Positions 35,026 through 47,450 are shown, counted from the first letter of the stretch. The stretch: DNA of 64,000 bases from Drechmeria coniospora (GCF_001625195.1 NC_054390.1:6111222-6175221), one strand, 5' to 3'. Numbers and translations: made by a program. Notes: generated by a model from the sequence alone, not told the origin.

Positions 35026-38000
35026 GAGTTAATTTTTCTCGTATTTGTTGTCTTTGACTCGCCCTCGTCTCTCGGTAGGGTTGGTGCGGTGCACATGCAG
35101 CAATTTCGACGGATTGATTCTTGTTCGCTGGTCCATTCAGGTTCAAGCGTCGGCATTGTGCAATATGATAGCAACACCACATACATTAGGCCCCCCACCG
35201 CCCCCCGCGCAAACCCAAGCTGGCTCTCTTTGCAGGCGGAGCTGACCAGTGGCCGTGCATCCCTGTATTCAAAGTACAGTAGATAAGCATGCCTAGGTGT
35301 ACGAACGACACTTTGCTGGCTCCGAGGACGAATGCTGGCGTAGTACCAAGGCGTACCGATGGGTGATGGATGACGCGTCCTCCATTCTCGGCATCCTCTG
35401 ATGGCGTGCACGAGGATCAGTGGCACCGTACCGCAGCGTAGCGTCCTGCACCCAGTACGAGCATAAGTAAGTATGCTGCCGACGGGAAAGTCACTGGGTC
35501 CTAGACTCCTAGGTGTGCATGCAGGCATCTACGAGGTATGGGTCCCTGCTACGTCGTATCCGTACCTCCAAACAATGGCAGATGCAGGCTCGCGACGGTT
35601 CTTGCCGTACGCTCGGCTCGGTGGTGAGAGACACGTGCGTCGGAGGGACACGTCCTTCTTTCCATCATCGCTTCTCAGAGCCAAGTGAGAGTCGTTGGTT
35701 TTCGGGACAAGCAAAGGCAGCTCCAGTTCGGCCTGAACGAGTAATTACAGGACAGTTGTTGAATTGCCGCATGCATGCGTCCAGATGCGTCTCGACCGAG
35801 TCGTTGTAGGCCCGAGGAGATGAGAATCGTACGAGATTCGGACGACTCGATCTTGCACGCGCAGCCTGCCATGCTCTGTATGAGTGTATGAGTACCTGCA
35901 CGTGTCCAGCACCATGGCGATTCGATGCCATGTCAAGGCAGCGACGGAAATGATAATTTCACGACGTACCAGGAAGCCAGCAGCCGTGCTGATCAACGGC
36001 GTACCTGCTTGACCGCCCTTCGTGTCGGCCCTCGTCAACAATGTACTCTCGCACCCGTGCGTGCTCGCAAGGTTGAGAACTCGGACGTCCTGCTTCTGGC
36101 CCTCGGCGGGTCTCCTGATTGTGTTGGCCTGTCATTTCTCCGTACAGGAAACGAGAGTCTGAGGGCGCCAAGGACGCTTGCTGGGAAGTTCCCCATGATG
36201 CACACCCCCGCCAGTGAGCACAGCCACTGGACAAAAGTGATGATTCAATTATGGCAGCGTTACGGAGTACTGCGACAAGTGAATCGACACTTTTGCCACC
36301 CCACTAATATTGCAATTTACTACCCACAAGTAGGTATTAAAACGTAGTAAGTATTCACCTGCTTCCTTCATCTAAGCACTGAGGTAGGCACACACACATG
36401 TGGGTGTGGGTGTACAGCAGTTGCACTTGACCAGCGTAGCTGCACAAGTATAGTTGTAGGTACCTACGGAGTAGTGGTTGTAAGTATGTAAGTACATGTA
36501 CACTTACACCAGCTAAGGACTAATACTCCGTAGCTATGTTCAGTATTCATCAAGTGCTTGTGCTGCACTCCGTAGCCTGTACATGTACAACGGGTGGACT
36601 TACCCAGTACTCCGTACTTGGGCACTCATCGTTCGGCTGTGGCGCTCGCCTGGCTCCCGTGCGCTAGCGTGTTTCACAATCGGCGATCGTGGGTCGCCTT
36701 TCACTGGACTCACCGCCGACTACTTCGTACATAATGCACAGTACGACTGCACCTAGGGAGTACATTACAGTATTTCCTTGCACGCGCAGAAACGATGTGC
36801 ACTCCCATAACGCAGCTAATTAACTCCGTAATCCCGAGTACTGAGCGCGGTGCATCAATACGGACAGATACTCCTACTCGCACATGCATGCTAGATGGTG
36901 GTTTGGAGTAGCAGGTGCAGGTAGTAGCAGTGCATGCAAGTACAGGACAGCATTACGCCTCATGGTACGCGTGCCGTACGTCTTGCCGGTGTACTGTGCG
37001 ACTGGCAGCGAGTATTACAGAATGTCGTGGAAGCAGGAAGAATAGCACAGGGTGGGTGCACGAGCACGCGTACCTGCGCTTGTGCAACCGTGGGCGCAGG
37101 AGAATCAGGTGGCTCCCCCCAACTGTACGACGGGGCCACGAGTACTGAGTGCTCTCCACCAAACCATTAGTCGCGTACACGTACTCGGCGGCGCTTGATC
37201 CCCTCGAGGTTCATCCTTTGTCGTCTACTGTACTGTACACCCATGGAGGACACTGTGCTCGCTTGCACCGACAAGTACCGAGGTATGTGCTTGTAGGTGT
37301 GCATGGTTGCCTCCCCTTGCTGAAGAGAAGCAGCGGCGAGAAAAGGACGCAACCAGTTGATGGTGACGATACGAGCACGCATCCGGCACGAATCGGCTGC
37401 AGATGCCAGCGGCACGATGATGCCACGAGGAAGCAACTCTGGCACCGAATGAGTTGATCGGTGCTAATCATACCGGCCCGGCGCTATTCTGCCTCGGCTG
37501 GCGAATGTCGAAGTGATGGCAAGATAAAGGACCGGGGGGGGGGAGGGCAGAGGGCCGGTGCTTTTTGCCGCTTGCACTTTGCCTGTTGGCAATTCACCAA
37601 GCCCTCGTTCGTTGGCGAGAGCCTTTTCCTCCCGTTGATTCGCGTCAATGGCCGACCAGTAGACGGTCCGAGACCCCTGCCGGCAACCATGTTTCATCCG
37701 TCGTCCTGCGCACGACTGGCCGCGCTTTTCATTGCACCTTCACCGCACCTCGTCGCACCAAGCCGACGTCAGCGCGCCGACGTCGGCCAATGAGAGCCAG
37801 CGGGCAAAAGGCAAATGCAGGAACAGCAATTTTCCCTGCATCGGTTGATGACGGCCGTTTCCAGTGCCGCTGGCGGCGGCGGTTCGTGCCTTGCGGAGTC
37901 GTGGGCAGCCTTGCCATCTGCTCACCCATGAAGGCACTGTGCAGCGCTCACGGTCGTACAGGTGCTCCATGCACCCTCTCCGCATGCGGTCTGGGCCCTT

Positions 38001-38528
38001 CATAACGCCGACCGAACGATAGACATGGACGGCACTGGGCTGGACTGGACATGGATGGATGCCGTGCTCATCTTCGTCTCCCGTGGTCACGATGCGCATG
38101 CGTCCAACACCAGTACGCACGCACGCCACCCCCCCCGTCCAGGGCCTCTTGTTCGTTGGCCCTTCTGTGGTGTGCCCAGGTGTGAGCACGCGCGAGTGCC
38201 TTATATCACGTCGCCTGCCGTCGTCTCGACCCTCCTCTTCATTTGTCACCGCCTGCACAGCTTCAGCCTTCCTTCATCGCTACCCTTCTCTGCCTGCCGT
38301 CGCGAGTGCCGCTGCCAGTCCTTTCCTTCACCTGTTGCCGATTCAACGAGGCGTCTGGTCACGCCCTACCCTGCCAGCTGGTCCGCCATCGAAACGTTTC
38401 TTCATCTTCCCGTCTCTCCCCCGCCCCCCCGACCACCGCCGAAAGTGCTGCCCATTCTCTCATCCGATCGTGGCCGGAAGGGACGAAAGAAAGCTGTCGC
38501 TTCTCGTACGCCGCTGATTTCCGCCACC

Positions 38529-39962
38529 ATGAAGTTGGCTCACGCCGCCACCCTCCTCCTCGCCGGCGCCGCCTCGGCTGCCAAGGACCGCCGTACCTTT
38601 GCCGTCCTCCGCTTCAACAACAAGCAGCTCACCAAGGGCCGGATGGACCCCATCGTCAACCCCGGCCAAGTCTCTCCCCACGTCCACAGCGTCCTGGGCG
38701 GTAGCGGTTTCGCCCTCGGCTCGACCGGCGGGGACCTTGTCAGGTCGAACTGCAGCACCGCCATGATCAAGGGCGACAACAGCAACTACTGGTTCCCCTC
38801 CCTCTACTTCAAGGACCCCAAGACGGGCCGGTTCGAGGATGTCGACATCTTCTACGCCAACGCCTACTACTTCTTCGAGCCCACCAACGACGACATCAAA
38901 GCCTTTCCGCTCGGCCTCGCCATGGTCAGCGGCGACGTCAACTCTCGCACGCCACCGGCCGGAGGTGCCCAGGCCAACCTCACCGTCAACCCTGTCAGGT
39001 GGACATGTCCCCGTCTGAACAACAACTTCGAACCGCCGTCCTGGCCGGCCGGTTCGGACGGCAAGATGGCCGGCATGGGCGACCCCATAAACAAAGGAGA
39101 GGGCGTCGGCTTCCCCAGCATGGAATGCGACGGTTTCGCCTCCCCCCTCCGTGCCGACATCCACTTTCCCTCCTGCTACGACCCGGAGGCCGGCTTGACG
39201 GCGTACAAGAAGAATACCGTCTTCCCGTCCGAGGCGGGTGGCGGCAAGATGGACTGCCCCAAGGGCCACGTGCATCTTCCCCACCTCTTCCTCGAGGTCT
39301 ACTGGAACACGCCCGCTTTCAAGGACCGCTGGCAGGCCGGAACGGGTAAGCAGCCGTTCGTCCTCTCCAACGGCGACGCGACCGGCTACAGTCTCCATGG
39401 CGACTTCATGGCCGGCTGGGACGAGAAGCTGCTGCAGCACATCATCGACACTTGCGACGTCGGCACCGCAGGCATGGACAAGTGCCCCGGTTTGTTTCAT
39501 GGCCTGAACAAGGACGAAGGCTGCACCACGAAGCCGGCGACCGACGAAAAGGTCGATGGCGTCCTGGATGCCCTGCCGGGGAAAAACCCCCTTACCGGTT
39601 GGGCCTATGGCGGGGGCGATATTCAGCCTCCTTTGGATGAAGCCGGCACGCAGCCAAAGGTGAGCAGCACGGCTGGCCGGAGGGAGGGAGGTCGAAACTC
39701 GCCGGCCGCCTCATCGACGCACCATGACGCCGACAACCAGGTCGCATTGCCCGCCAAGATGGCGGCATCTCCTTCGCAGCCGCTGTCATCCCACGTGGAA
39801 GCTGCGTCGTCCGGAACTACACCGTGCAGGGATGAGGTTGTCATCGCCTGGAAGACGGAGACGGTGGAGCAGGACATGCCCGAGGCAACGATGGAGCCCG
39901 CCAAGGGTCGTCGACACATGATGAACCACATCAAACGCCACCGCCTCGGGAACCCGCAGTGA
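38529..39962 (+). CDS. DUF1996 secreted protein
   Basis: Single exon, 477 residues. The chosen ATG has a strong context (gccaccATGAAG) and begins a signal peptide (MKLAHAATLLLAGAASA). The frame is open for 189 codons upstream, but that part is CT-rich leader without protein character. The mature part carries the DUF1996 pattern: RMDPIVNPGQVSPHVHSVLG with conserved His residues, then NYWFPSLYF, YYFFEPT, FPSCYDPE, CPKGHVHLPHLFLEVYW and LHGDFMAGWDE. Members are widespread, secreted and often wall-associated in ascomycetes; no reaction is established from sequence. After about residue 360 the protein continues in a low-complexity Ser/Pro/Gly and His-rich tail of ~110 residues that is outside the domain. 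Confidence 0.88.
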   Translation: MKLAHAATLLLAGAASAAKDRRTFAVLRFNNKQLTKGRMDPIVNPGQVSPHVHSVLGGSGFALGSTGGDLVRSNCSTAMIKGDNSNYWFPSLYFKDPKTGRFEDVDIFYANAYYFFEPTNDDIKAFPLGLAMVSGDVNSRTPPAGGAQANLTVNPVRWTCPRLNNNFEPPSWPAGSDGKMAGMGDPINKGEGVGFPSMECDGFASPLRADIHFPSCYDPEAGLTAYKKNTVFPSEAGGGKMDCPKGHVHLPHLFLEVYWNTPAFKDRWQAGTGKQPFVLSNGDATGYSLHGDFMAGWDEKLLQHIIDTCDVGTAGMDKCPGLFHGLNKDEGCTTKPATDEKVDGVLDALPGKNPLTGWAYGGGDIQPPLDEAGTQPKVSSTAGRREGGRNSPAASSTHHDADNQVALPAKMAASPSQPLSSHVEAASSGTTPCRDEVVIAWKTETVEQDMPEATMEPAKGRRHMMNHIKRHRLGNPQ

Positions 39963-40678
39963 CCGATCACCCGCGCCGTCTGGCTTTTGGAAGGAGATTG
40001 GGGGGGGGGGGGGAGCCTGGTGAGTGAATGTTTGTCTCCGAGTGGCTTGTCCCGGGGAGAGAGCGCTTCGACGGCAGTTGTTCCCGTGGAGGAATGGATC
40101 GTGGATACCACCTGACAACAGCCGGTGCCTGCATGGGTGCAAAGAAAAGGTCCGTCGGGTTCGGACAGCCTTTCATCCACATACATGCCCTGGTTTTTTT
40201 TTTTTTTTTTTTTTTGGGTACGACGCTGGCCTGCTCTTTTTTTCGATTCCACGCGTGTGCCAATCGCACGTCTGCCTCATTGTTCGCCCACCGAATTTTG
40301 TTCCTTTTTTGTTTTTACTGGCACCCATTGGGATTGTCCGTACGAGTACATATTGCAACCGAAATAAGATGACATGAATGGCCTGACGATTTCCTTTACC
40401 AACCGAGCGATTGCGTGATGGATGTGGGTGTAGAGATGACAAGCCTAGCAGTAATAATACTGGTACTTACTCCGTACTGGTAAGTAAGTATTAATAATAC
40501 AGTAGAAGGTGTAAGTCGGCTGAACGACGGCTAATTATTGCCCACGTCTGGTGTGGGTGGTGTTAGTGGAACGGAAACGACAATTTCATGCCGCAGTCGC
40601 CGTCGAGGGCTCTTTTCCGCCCCATGGCAGCTTCATCCGGCCTTTTCATGACGAAAAGCGGAGAGCGCATGTTCGGCC
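39963..40678. other. Intergenic between DUF1996 gene and rcm1
   Basis: No gene. It holds a 14-nt G run (40000-40013), a 22-nt T run (40194-40215) and one 9-mer at 40468. The 3' UTR of the DUF1996 gene and promoter of rcm1 lie here. Confidence 0.5.
40194..40215. repeat. Poly-T tract, 22 nt
   Basis: An uninterrupted T homopolymer about 230 bases beyond the DUF1996 stop. Its length may be uncertain in the assembly. Confidence 0.9.
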
Positions 40679-42417
40679 ATGTCCCTTTACCATGAAGCGG
40701 CGGACATCTTGACGTCGTCACCATCACAGGGTGGGAGTCTCAAGTCTCGGATATTCAAAAATAGCAAGTTCCGATCGCCACCGAACCAGCTGTACGCTTT
40801 GGTGCTGGAGACGAGCAAATGGAGCCCTGTCCTCACGGAAGTCATCCAAGGTGCCGACCTGCTCAAGCTCGAGCGCAAGGTGAGTGAGATGACGGAACCA
40901 AAGGCGGGCTGTCGACGTTGCCGCACTCCTTTCGGTGCGCCGATTCGTGGGGCTGACCACGGCTGTTGGGCGTCGCGCAGCTTACGCCGGCTCTGTCGCT
41001 GCTGCTGGTGCACGACCTGCTCCTCGCCAAGGGCGGCATCGCCCTGCCCAAGGCGCATGGGCTGCGCGTGTGCATTGAAAAGTACAAAGGTCGCCTGTCG
41101 TCGGAGCTCACGCGGGCGAGGCTGCGGCGCAAGTCTCCGTCGCTGCGCGCTCTGAAGCTCGAGATGAACAAGGCAGCCGCCGGCGAGGAGGCCAACTACC
41201 CGCGATGGGTGCGCATCAACGGACTCAGGAGCAGCGTCGAGGAGCAGCTCGAGACGACCTTTGCCGGCTACTCACGAGCGTCGCGAATCCAGGACGTCGT
41301 GACCAAGGCCGACAGGCATCTCTACATGGACCCGCACGTCCCCAACCTCGTCGCCGTCACGCGGGGGTTCGACCTGACGGCCACGGAAGCCTACACGTCG
41401 GGCAAGATTATTCTGCAGGACAAGGCCTCGTGCTTCCCGGCCTACCTGCTCGATCCGGGCCCGGACGATGGCGACGTGATTGACGCGTGCGCCGCTCCGG
41501 GCAACAAGACGACGCACCTGGCGTCCATCCTGCGAGGCCACGGTGCGGCATCGGCATCGCGGCCGCAGACAATCTATGCGTTTGAAAAAGACGGCAAGAG
41601 AGCCGAGACGCTGGACAAGATGGTTACCCTTGCCGGCTCCAAGTCGATGACGCAGATCGGCGCGGGAGAAGACTTTCTGAACGCCGACCCGCACTCGGAC
41701 AGGTTCAAGAATGTGGGCGCCCTGCTCCTCGACCCAAGCTGCTCGGGAAGCGGCATCGTGGGCAGGGACTCGATGCCGGAGCTGCATCTTCCGGCACCGA
41801 ACCCGAAGGCTTCCCACCGTCACACGGTGACGGCCGCCGGCGCAGGTGCCGAAGACTCGGAGCTACGCGTCGTCCGGGACGACGACGGAATCGAGACGGT
41901 CATGAGCTCGGATGCGGTGCTGGAGAAGCGACTCGTGACGTTGAGCGAATTCCAGGTCAGCCTCTTGCTGCACGCGTTCGAGTTCCCCGCGGCGAGAAAA
42001 ATCACGTACTCGACGTGCTCGGTCCACGCGGTGGAGAATGAGCAGGTTGTCATGGCCGTGCTGCGGTCCGAGGTGGCCATGAAAAGGGGATGGCGCGTGT
42101 TGCGAAGAGAGAGGCAAGTAGACGGCATGAAGAATTGGCCAGTGCGAGGCCTCTTGGATGCCTGCGGGGGGGACAAAGCCATCGCAGACGGGTGCATCCG
42201 ATCCTACAAGGACGACGGACTGGGCGTCATGGGCTTCTTCGTCGCGCCCTTTGTCCGGGACGACGCCTTGGCAGTCGCGGCGGGAGAAGGGCGGAGAAGG
42301 GAAGAGATGCCTATGGAACTGAATGGCGGAGGAGTGCAAGGAATACAAGACGACGACGACGACGACGACGACGACGACCATGAGGACGACGACGAGTGGA
42401 AGGGATTCTCGGATTAG
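40679..42417 (+). CDS. rcm1: Rcm1/NSUN5-type 25S rRNA cytosine-C5 methyltransferase
   Basis: Two exons, 40679-40879 and 40981-42417, encode 545 residues. The N-terminus MSLYHEAADIL...KSRIFK and YALVLETSKW is characteristic of the NSUN5/Rcm1 branch of NOP2/Sun methyltransferases. Later motifs are SAM-binding DACAAPGNKTTHLASIL (from ~235), DPSCSGSGIVGR with Cys321, and TYSTCSVHAVENEQV with Cys413. The two Cys are the release and catalytic nucleophile pair used by this family. Rcm1 methylates one cytosine of large-subunit rRNA in the nucleolus. The segment around 42340-42400 contains a GAC repeat encoding about ten consecutive Asp followed by HEDDDE, an acidic tail not needed for catalysis. Splicing exon 1 to exon 2 joins ...LERK to LTPAL in frame. 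Confidence 0.93.
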
Positions 42418-44702
42418 CATTGCACGTGTGCAGTCACCCCAGTCTTCAGCGTAGTAATAAAAACTGCATCAACGACGAGAGGAGGCGACTTTGCAGCACT
42501 TTATTTGCTCTTTTATTCTTCTTGTCCTTTGTCTTCTTGTGCATGTCCATGATGCCGATGCTCTCTGGGTATTCAGGTCATGCAAAAGAGGACGAAATGC
42601 CTCGGGACGGCACCAACATACACGTATCCGTTGTGGGTTAGGTTTGAACACCTACAACAAGCACTGGGATGCGCTGTTGGCGATGCAAGTGTACCTGTAA
42701 CTGTAACTGTACTTAAGTACTAAGCACATGCCCTCGCACGGGTACATGCACGGTGACGCACGGTGTCAGCAAGCTTCTAGAAGCATATGCAAGTACTGGT
42801 ACATGGGCGGCAATGCGATAGATGGCACTCCGTCCTCCGTACCTTTAGTACTGAACCCACCATGTCTGCACTGAACCCACCATATCTGCACTGTACCTAG
42901 TAGCTACCTGGTAAGTAAATGGGCACTACACGCGTGTACCTCGAGTGCAGTACGATGCGTCCCAGTCATGCTTTGACGCCGAGCAATTCAGCGGTACCTT
43001 GTTACCAAGGTAGGCACTTAGGTACAATAGGCACCTACTAGATATTTCGTGGGTAGATACCCAGGTGCCCAGCCTGTACGAAATGCTCGGAGTCACATGA
43101 GTACAACGGCAAATCGGGCTACTGTTGAAGATGGAATCGGAGACTGACCACGGAGGACGGGGTGCAAGCAGGCAAGTAAGTCTCTGTACTCCGTACATTG
43201 TAGGGAACTGCATGTACAAGTACATCGCAGGCACCGGCAACGAGTTGCAATTCTTCGTAGGCATGGTGCACACAGGTACGCACCGAATGCTAGTGCAGGT
43301 AAAACGGACGCGCGCGGCGGTCCGTTCTTCTACTCACCCGCCGGGCCACCCCGAGTCTCCGACCGACGGCGGCAGCGGCAGTCCGTAGGAGGATTGGAGC
43401 CGGACATGGGCTGCGAGGAGCCACTCATGGTCAGAGTGACGGCCGATTGTGTGGGTGGTGGCCGGAAAAGCGGCATCGACGACGCAGATAAAAGCCGTCT
43501 TGTTGCGTAAAGTCCGTCCCTCTCGTCCTGTCCTGGGTTGGGTGGGTACGCCTTGACCGTTGGTGGGGGAGCCGAGGCAGTACTGCAAGTAGCAGTACCT
43601 GTGCCTACGCCTACTTACATGTACGTTCTGGTACCTGTACTTGTGCATTCCCTGCTCCATGCGTATAGCACACGTATTATGAGGTACACGTCATTGAAGC
43701 CCCGTTCTTGAACACATACCCGTTCCTTCTATTCCTTCCGATTGATCATCCAAGTACGAATCTACGATGGTGCTTGGTCATCGGGAGAATGTGCATGCGA
43801 CTCCTCTTTTTCGTTCCGCCGTCGCCGCACCTCTGTGGCATGCTCAACGGCCGACCCTGGCGAGCGGAGAGCTGAAATCCCCTTCACCACGCGCAGGGAC
43901 CCTACGCATCTCCCATGCGACGCCGGCTGCTACAGGAAATCAATCATGATCCGTGGCACACACGACGACGGCGCAGGTAATTGTATGGGCACGTTGCCAT
44001 TACTCGTACGCGCCGCGAAACCGATGTCCGCCCACGGCTCACGGTGCGCGGAAACACCGTAAAGTCCGGGGCCCCGCCGTGAACCTGCCGGCCGGCTTCC
44101 CAGCGAATGAGCTGTGGCTGGCTCGCTCGCTAGCGGGCGGGTCGGACAGACGGGACGGGCGGCCATGACGGAAATAACGCGGTGATATGGCGTCCCGTCC
44201 AAGGTGCGGCATTCTGTAAGTATTACTCCGTGCTCCGTATGATGGTCGTACAACATACATCTACAGTACATGCGCACCAACAAAATTGCCGTACGAGGAC
44301 GAGGTACTGTGCGGAGTACTCTGTACATGCAAGTACTTACATGCTTTCACCACCGCGCTGCCGCGGACTTTACCTTTCAAGCCTCCGTTCCGACACCGTG
44401 GGACTGATTACTACGCAACCATGCCTTACCTCCGATGCATTGCATGCATAACCATGGCCCTCCCTCCCCTTTCGTCCACGTCGAACATCTCCCCTCATCT
44501 TCAACATTCTACTTCCCCTATATGCCATTGCTTCGTTTTCTGCTCATCGATAGCTTGTGCTTCGAAAAAAGGCATCCTCCATCCCCGATAGGTAGACGCT
44601 CCTTGGAGAAGCTATCCATTGACGTCGACACCTGGCTCGTCGTTCGACTCGTCTCTGCTCTTTGCTGCTCGACGGCCCCTCCCATCGTCGTCCCATACCG
44701 CC
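42418..44702. other. 2.3 kb gene-free region between rcm1 and the MFS gene
   Basis: No gene is supported. GTAC-rich words, one 9-mer (43187), several partial ones and a 20-bp duplication. The final ~350 bases are CT-rich leader of the MFS gene. Confidence 0.5.
42851..42890. repeat. 20-bp tandem duplication
   Basis: CTGAACCCACCATGTCTGCA followed directly by a copy with one change (G to A). The third start CTG then diverges. Confidence 0.9.
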
Positions 44703-46562
44703 ATGACGGCCGCCTCCTCGTCGGCATCGTCTTGGTCCAAGGCCACGGACCGCGATGTCGAGTCGCAGCAACCGACGTCAACCAGGACGTCGCATTGGAG
44801 TGTGCTGCTGGATCAAGCAGGCGTCGATGACCGAGTCCTTCAGCACACCTACTTCGGCAATGGCACCCTCGAATCGCCCTATCTCGTCGACTTCCTGCCC
44901 GACGATGCCCGCAACCCGACGACGTTCTCGAGACGCATGAAATGGTCCATCACCATCATCGCCGCCCTGTCGACCCTCGCCGTTTCCTTTGCGAGCTCCG
45001 CCTACTCGGGTGGCGTTGTCGAGATCATGCGCGACTTTCACGTCTCCACCGAGGTCGTCATCCTCGGCGTCTCCATGTTCGTCCTCGGATTTGCCGTCGG
45101 GCCCCTCATCTGGGCTCCCCTGTCGGAGCTCTACGGCCGCCAGCACCTCTTCTTCTTCACCTATCTGGCCCTGACGGCCTTCAACGCCGCCGCTGCCGCC
45201 GCCCCGAGCATGCCTGCCCTCATCGTACTCCGCTTCTTCGCCGGCGCCTTCGGATCGTCACCTCTGACCAACGCCGGCGGTGTCATCGCCGACATGTTCT
45301 CGGCCAACGAGCGAGGCATCGCTACGAGCATCTTCGCCATGGCACCCTTCCTCGGCCCGGCTCTCGGTACGCAGCGAATTCAACCCCCCCCCCCGGTCCC
45401 CCCCGTCTTGTTTCCCTGCTGACCTCGTCTTTCTTTGTCCGCCGCAGGCCCCATCGCAGGCGGCTTCCTCGGCGAGGCCAAGGGTTGGCGCTGGGTCGAG
45501 GGTCTCATGGCCATCTTCACCGGCGTCCTCTGGATCGTCAACTCTCTCGTCTACCCCGAAACCTACGCGCCCGTCCTTCTCCGGAAGCGTGCCGCCGCCC
45601 TGTCGGAGAAGACGGGCAAGGTGTACATCTCAAAGCTCGACGCCAACCACGAACCGAAGAGCGTCGGCAGCCAGTTCCGCATCGGCCTGTCCCGCCCGTG
45701 GATCCTCCTCTTCCGGGAGCCCATCGTGCTCCTGACGTCCATCTACATGGCCATCATCTACGGCACCCTTTACCTCTGCTTCGCCGCCTTCCCCATCGTT
45801 TTCCAGCAGGGTAGGGGGTGGAAGCCCGGAGTCGGAGGCCTCGCCTTCATGGGCATCGCCGTCGGCATGATGCTCACCACCATCGGCACCATCTTCGACA
45901 ACAGGCGCTATCAGAGAGTCGCGGCCAAGGCCGGCGGCATGGCGCCCCCCGAGGCCCGGCTCCCCCCCGCCATCCTCGGATCCATCCTGATTCCCGTCGG
46001 CCTGTTCTGGTTTGCCTGGACCAACGGCCGGGAAATCCACTGGATCGTTCCCATCGTCGGTTCCGCCTTCTTCGCTTCCGGCATCGTCCTCGTCTTTCTG
46101 TCGTTGATGAATTATCTCATCGACTCTTGTGAGTTGTCTTCCTTCCAGGCCCATGCCGGCCGCCGCGAGAATCGTTGCTGACGGCCGTCCGCACCAGATG
46201 TCATCTTCGCCGCCTCCGTCCTCGCCGCCAACTCGGTGCTGCGCTCTCTCTTCGGCGCCGCCTTCCCGCTCTTCACCACGTACATGTACAGAGACCTGGG
46301 CATCCACTGGGCGAGCTCTATCCCGGCCTTTCTCGCCCTCGCGTGCGTGCCGTTCCCCTTCCTCTTCTACAGGTACGGCGCCGCCATTCGCATGAAGTGC
46401 AAGTTCGCCACCGAGGCCGCCCAGGTGCTCGCGGTCATGCGTGCCAAGCACGTCGAAATCACCGAAGACGAGGCCATCGTCGAGGCCGACGAGGCGGAGA
46501 TGGAGAGGCGTCACAGCAGAGCAATGACCATGACGCGGTCGAAGACGCGAGAGTCCGCCTGA
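44703..46562 (+). CDS. MFS transporter, DHA1 (drug:H+ antiporter-1) type
   Basis: Three exons, 44703-45366, 45448-46128 and 46198-46562, encode 569 residues. A hydrophilic N-terminus ends in [15 protein letters not shown], a signature typical of the fungal DHA1 drug and polyamine exporter group, followed by twelve hydrophobic segments starting at ~81. The MFS motif A (SELYGRQ) is at ~141-147 in the TM2-3 loop. [10 protein letters not shown], restored across intron 1, is the antiporter motif C region of TM5. [10 protein letters not shown] and [13 protein letters not shown] follow TM6 as in this family. The C-terminal ~60 residues are charged. It probably exports small molecules at the plasma membrane; substrate unknown. 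Intron 1 holds C runs of 11 and 7 nt. No biosynthetic genes lie next to it. Confidence 0.92.
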
Positions 46563-47450
46563 ATGGATGGCTGATCCGCTTCTCGTCCGCATCTTCCAGG
46601 CGTTTGGAACAGGGCATCACTTCATTCAGCATTCCGCGGCTTTTTTTTTCTTTTTGCCATTTTGATTATTTGATTACGAGGCATATTGCAGCGTTCCGAC
46701 CTAGAAAAGAGCATAATAGATAGACAGCAGTAGAGTATGTCGTTTGAGTATTTGCATCTCGTTGCCCTGGTCGAGGACAGAGTCGGCATGGGAAACGAAA
46801 TGATATGGTTAATGAAAGGCTATTGGCACCGTCCGAGTACTAGATGTATGCTCAGAACACCCATCGCTCCATGAAAACGTGCCGTCTGCTCTCCAAAATG
46901 AAGCCGGCCCAGCCATCAGGCTTAGGCTTTCCCCATCACATTCGACCGCCTGATGTGTGTTCATTTGCAGGGGCATCACTTGATGTCTGCGAGGGACAGG
47001 CTTTCATACGTGCTGCAATCGCAAGAAGAGCTAGTCAAGTGTCACGGATGAAAGGAGTACACGTAGTATCTGAAAAATATTCACCCATCTCATCCGAACA
47101 CACCAATGTCACTTGGATATGGTCTGTTGAGCTGTGTCCTCGCATGAACGGCAGAGGCGATAGGGGACGTACGGTATGGAAACCCATGCACACTGTCTTC
47201 TGACACTGTGTTGTCGCCAACCCCACTTCTCATTAAAGTTAAGCAAGTATTACATTAATTACGTGTACGGAATACGGCGCGTCGACTTTACGAGTATTCT
47301 CGCCGACACGACACGCCCAAATCACATAGCATCCATCGCCAGCTACCCATTCAACATCCCCCATCGCGTTGAAGCAGACCACCCGTCCCTAGGCCTGCCT
47401 GCACTAGTCTGCCCATAGCTTGGGCACTCGGCCGTGATCGAGACCTTGCC
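46563..47450. other. Intergenic between MFS gene and unknown gene at 47451
   Basis: No gene seen. No 9-mer copies. AT-richer around 46640-46840 and 47220-47330. Confidence 0.5.

Larger units (their letters stand above)
33718..38528. other. 4.8 kb gene-free region between velC and the DUF1996 gene
   Basis: No frame with recognisable domains. GTAC-rich repeat DNA runs from about 34.5 to 37.3 kb with eight 9-mers including two doublets. G homopolymer at ~37534-37543. The segment ~38.2-38.5 kb is CT-rich and reads as the leader of the next gene. Confidence 0.55.

Noticed and set aside
37962..38528. Upstream 189-codon extension of the DUF1996 frame
   Set aside because: The sequence is CT-rich leader; a strong-context ATG followed by a signal peptide at 38529 is the credible start.
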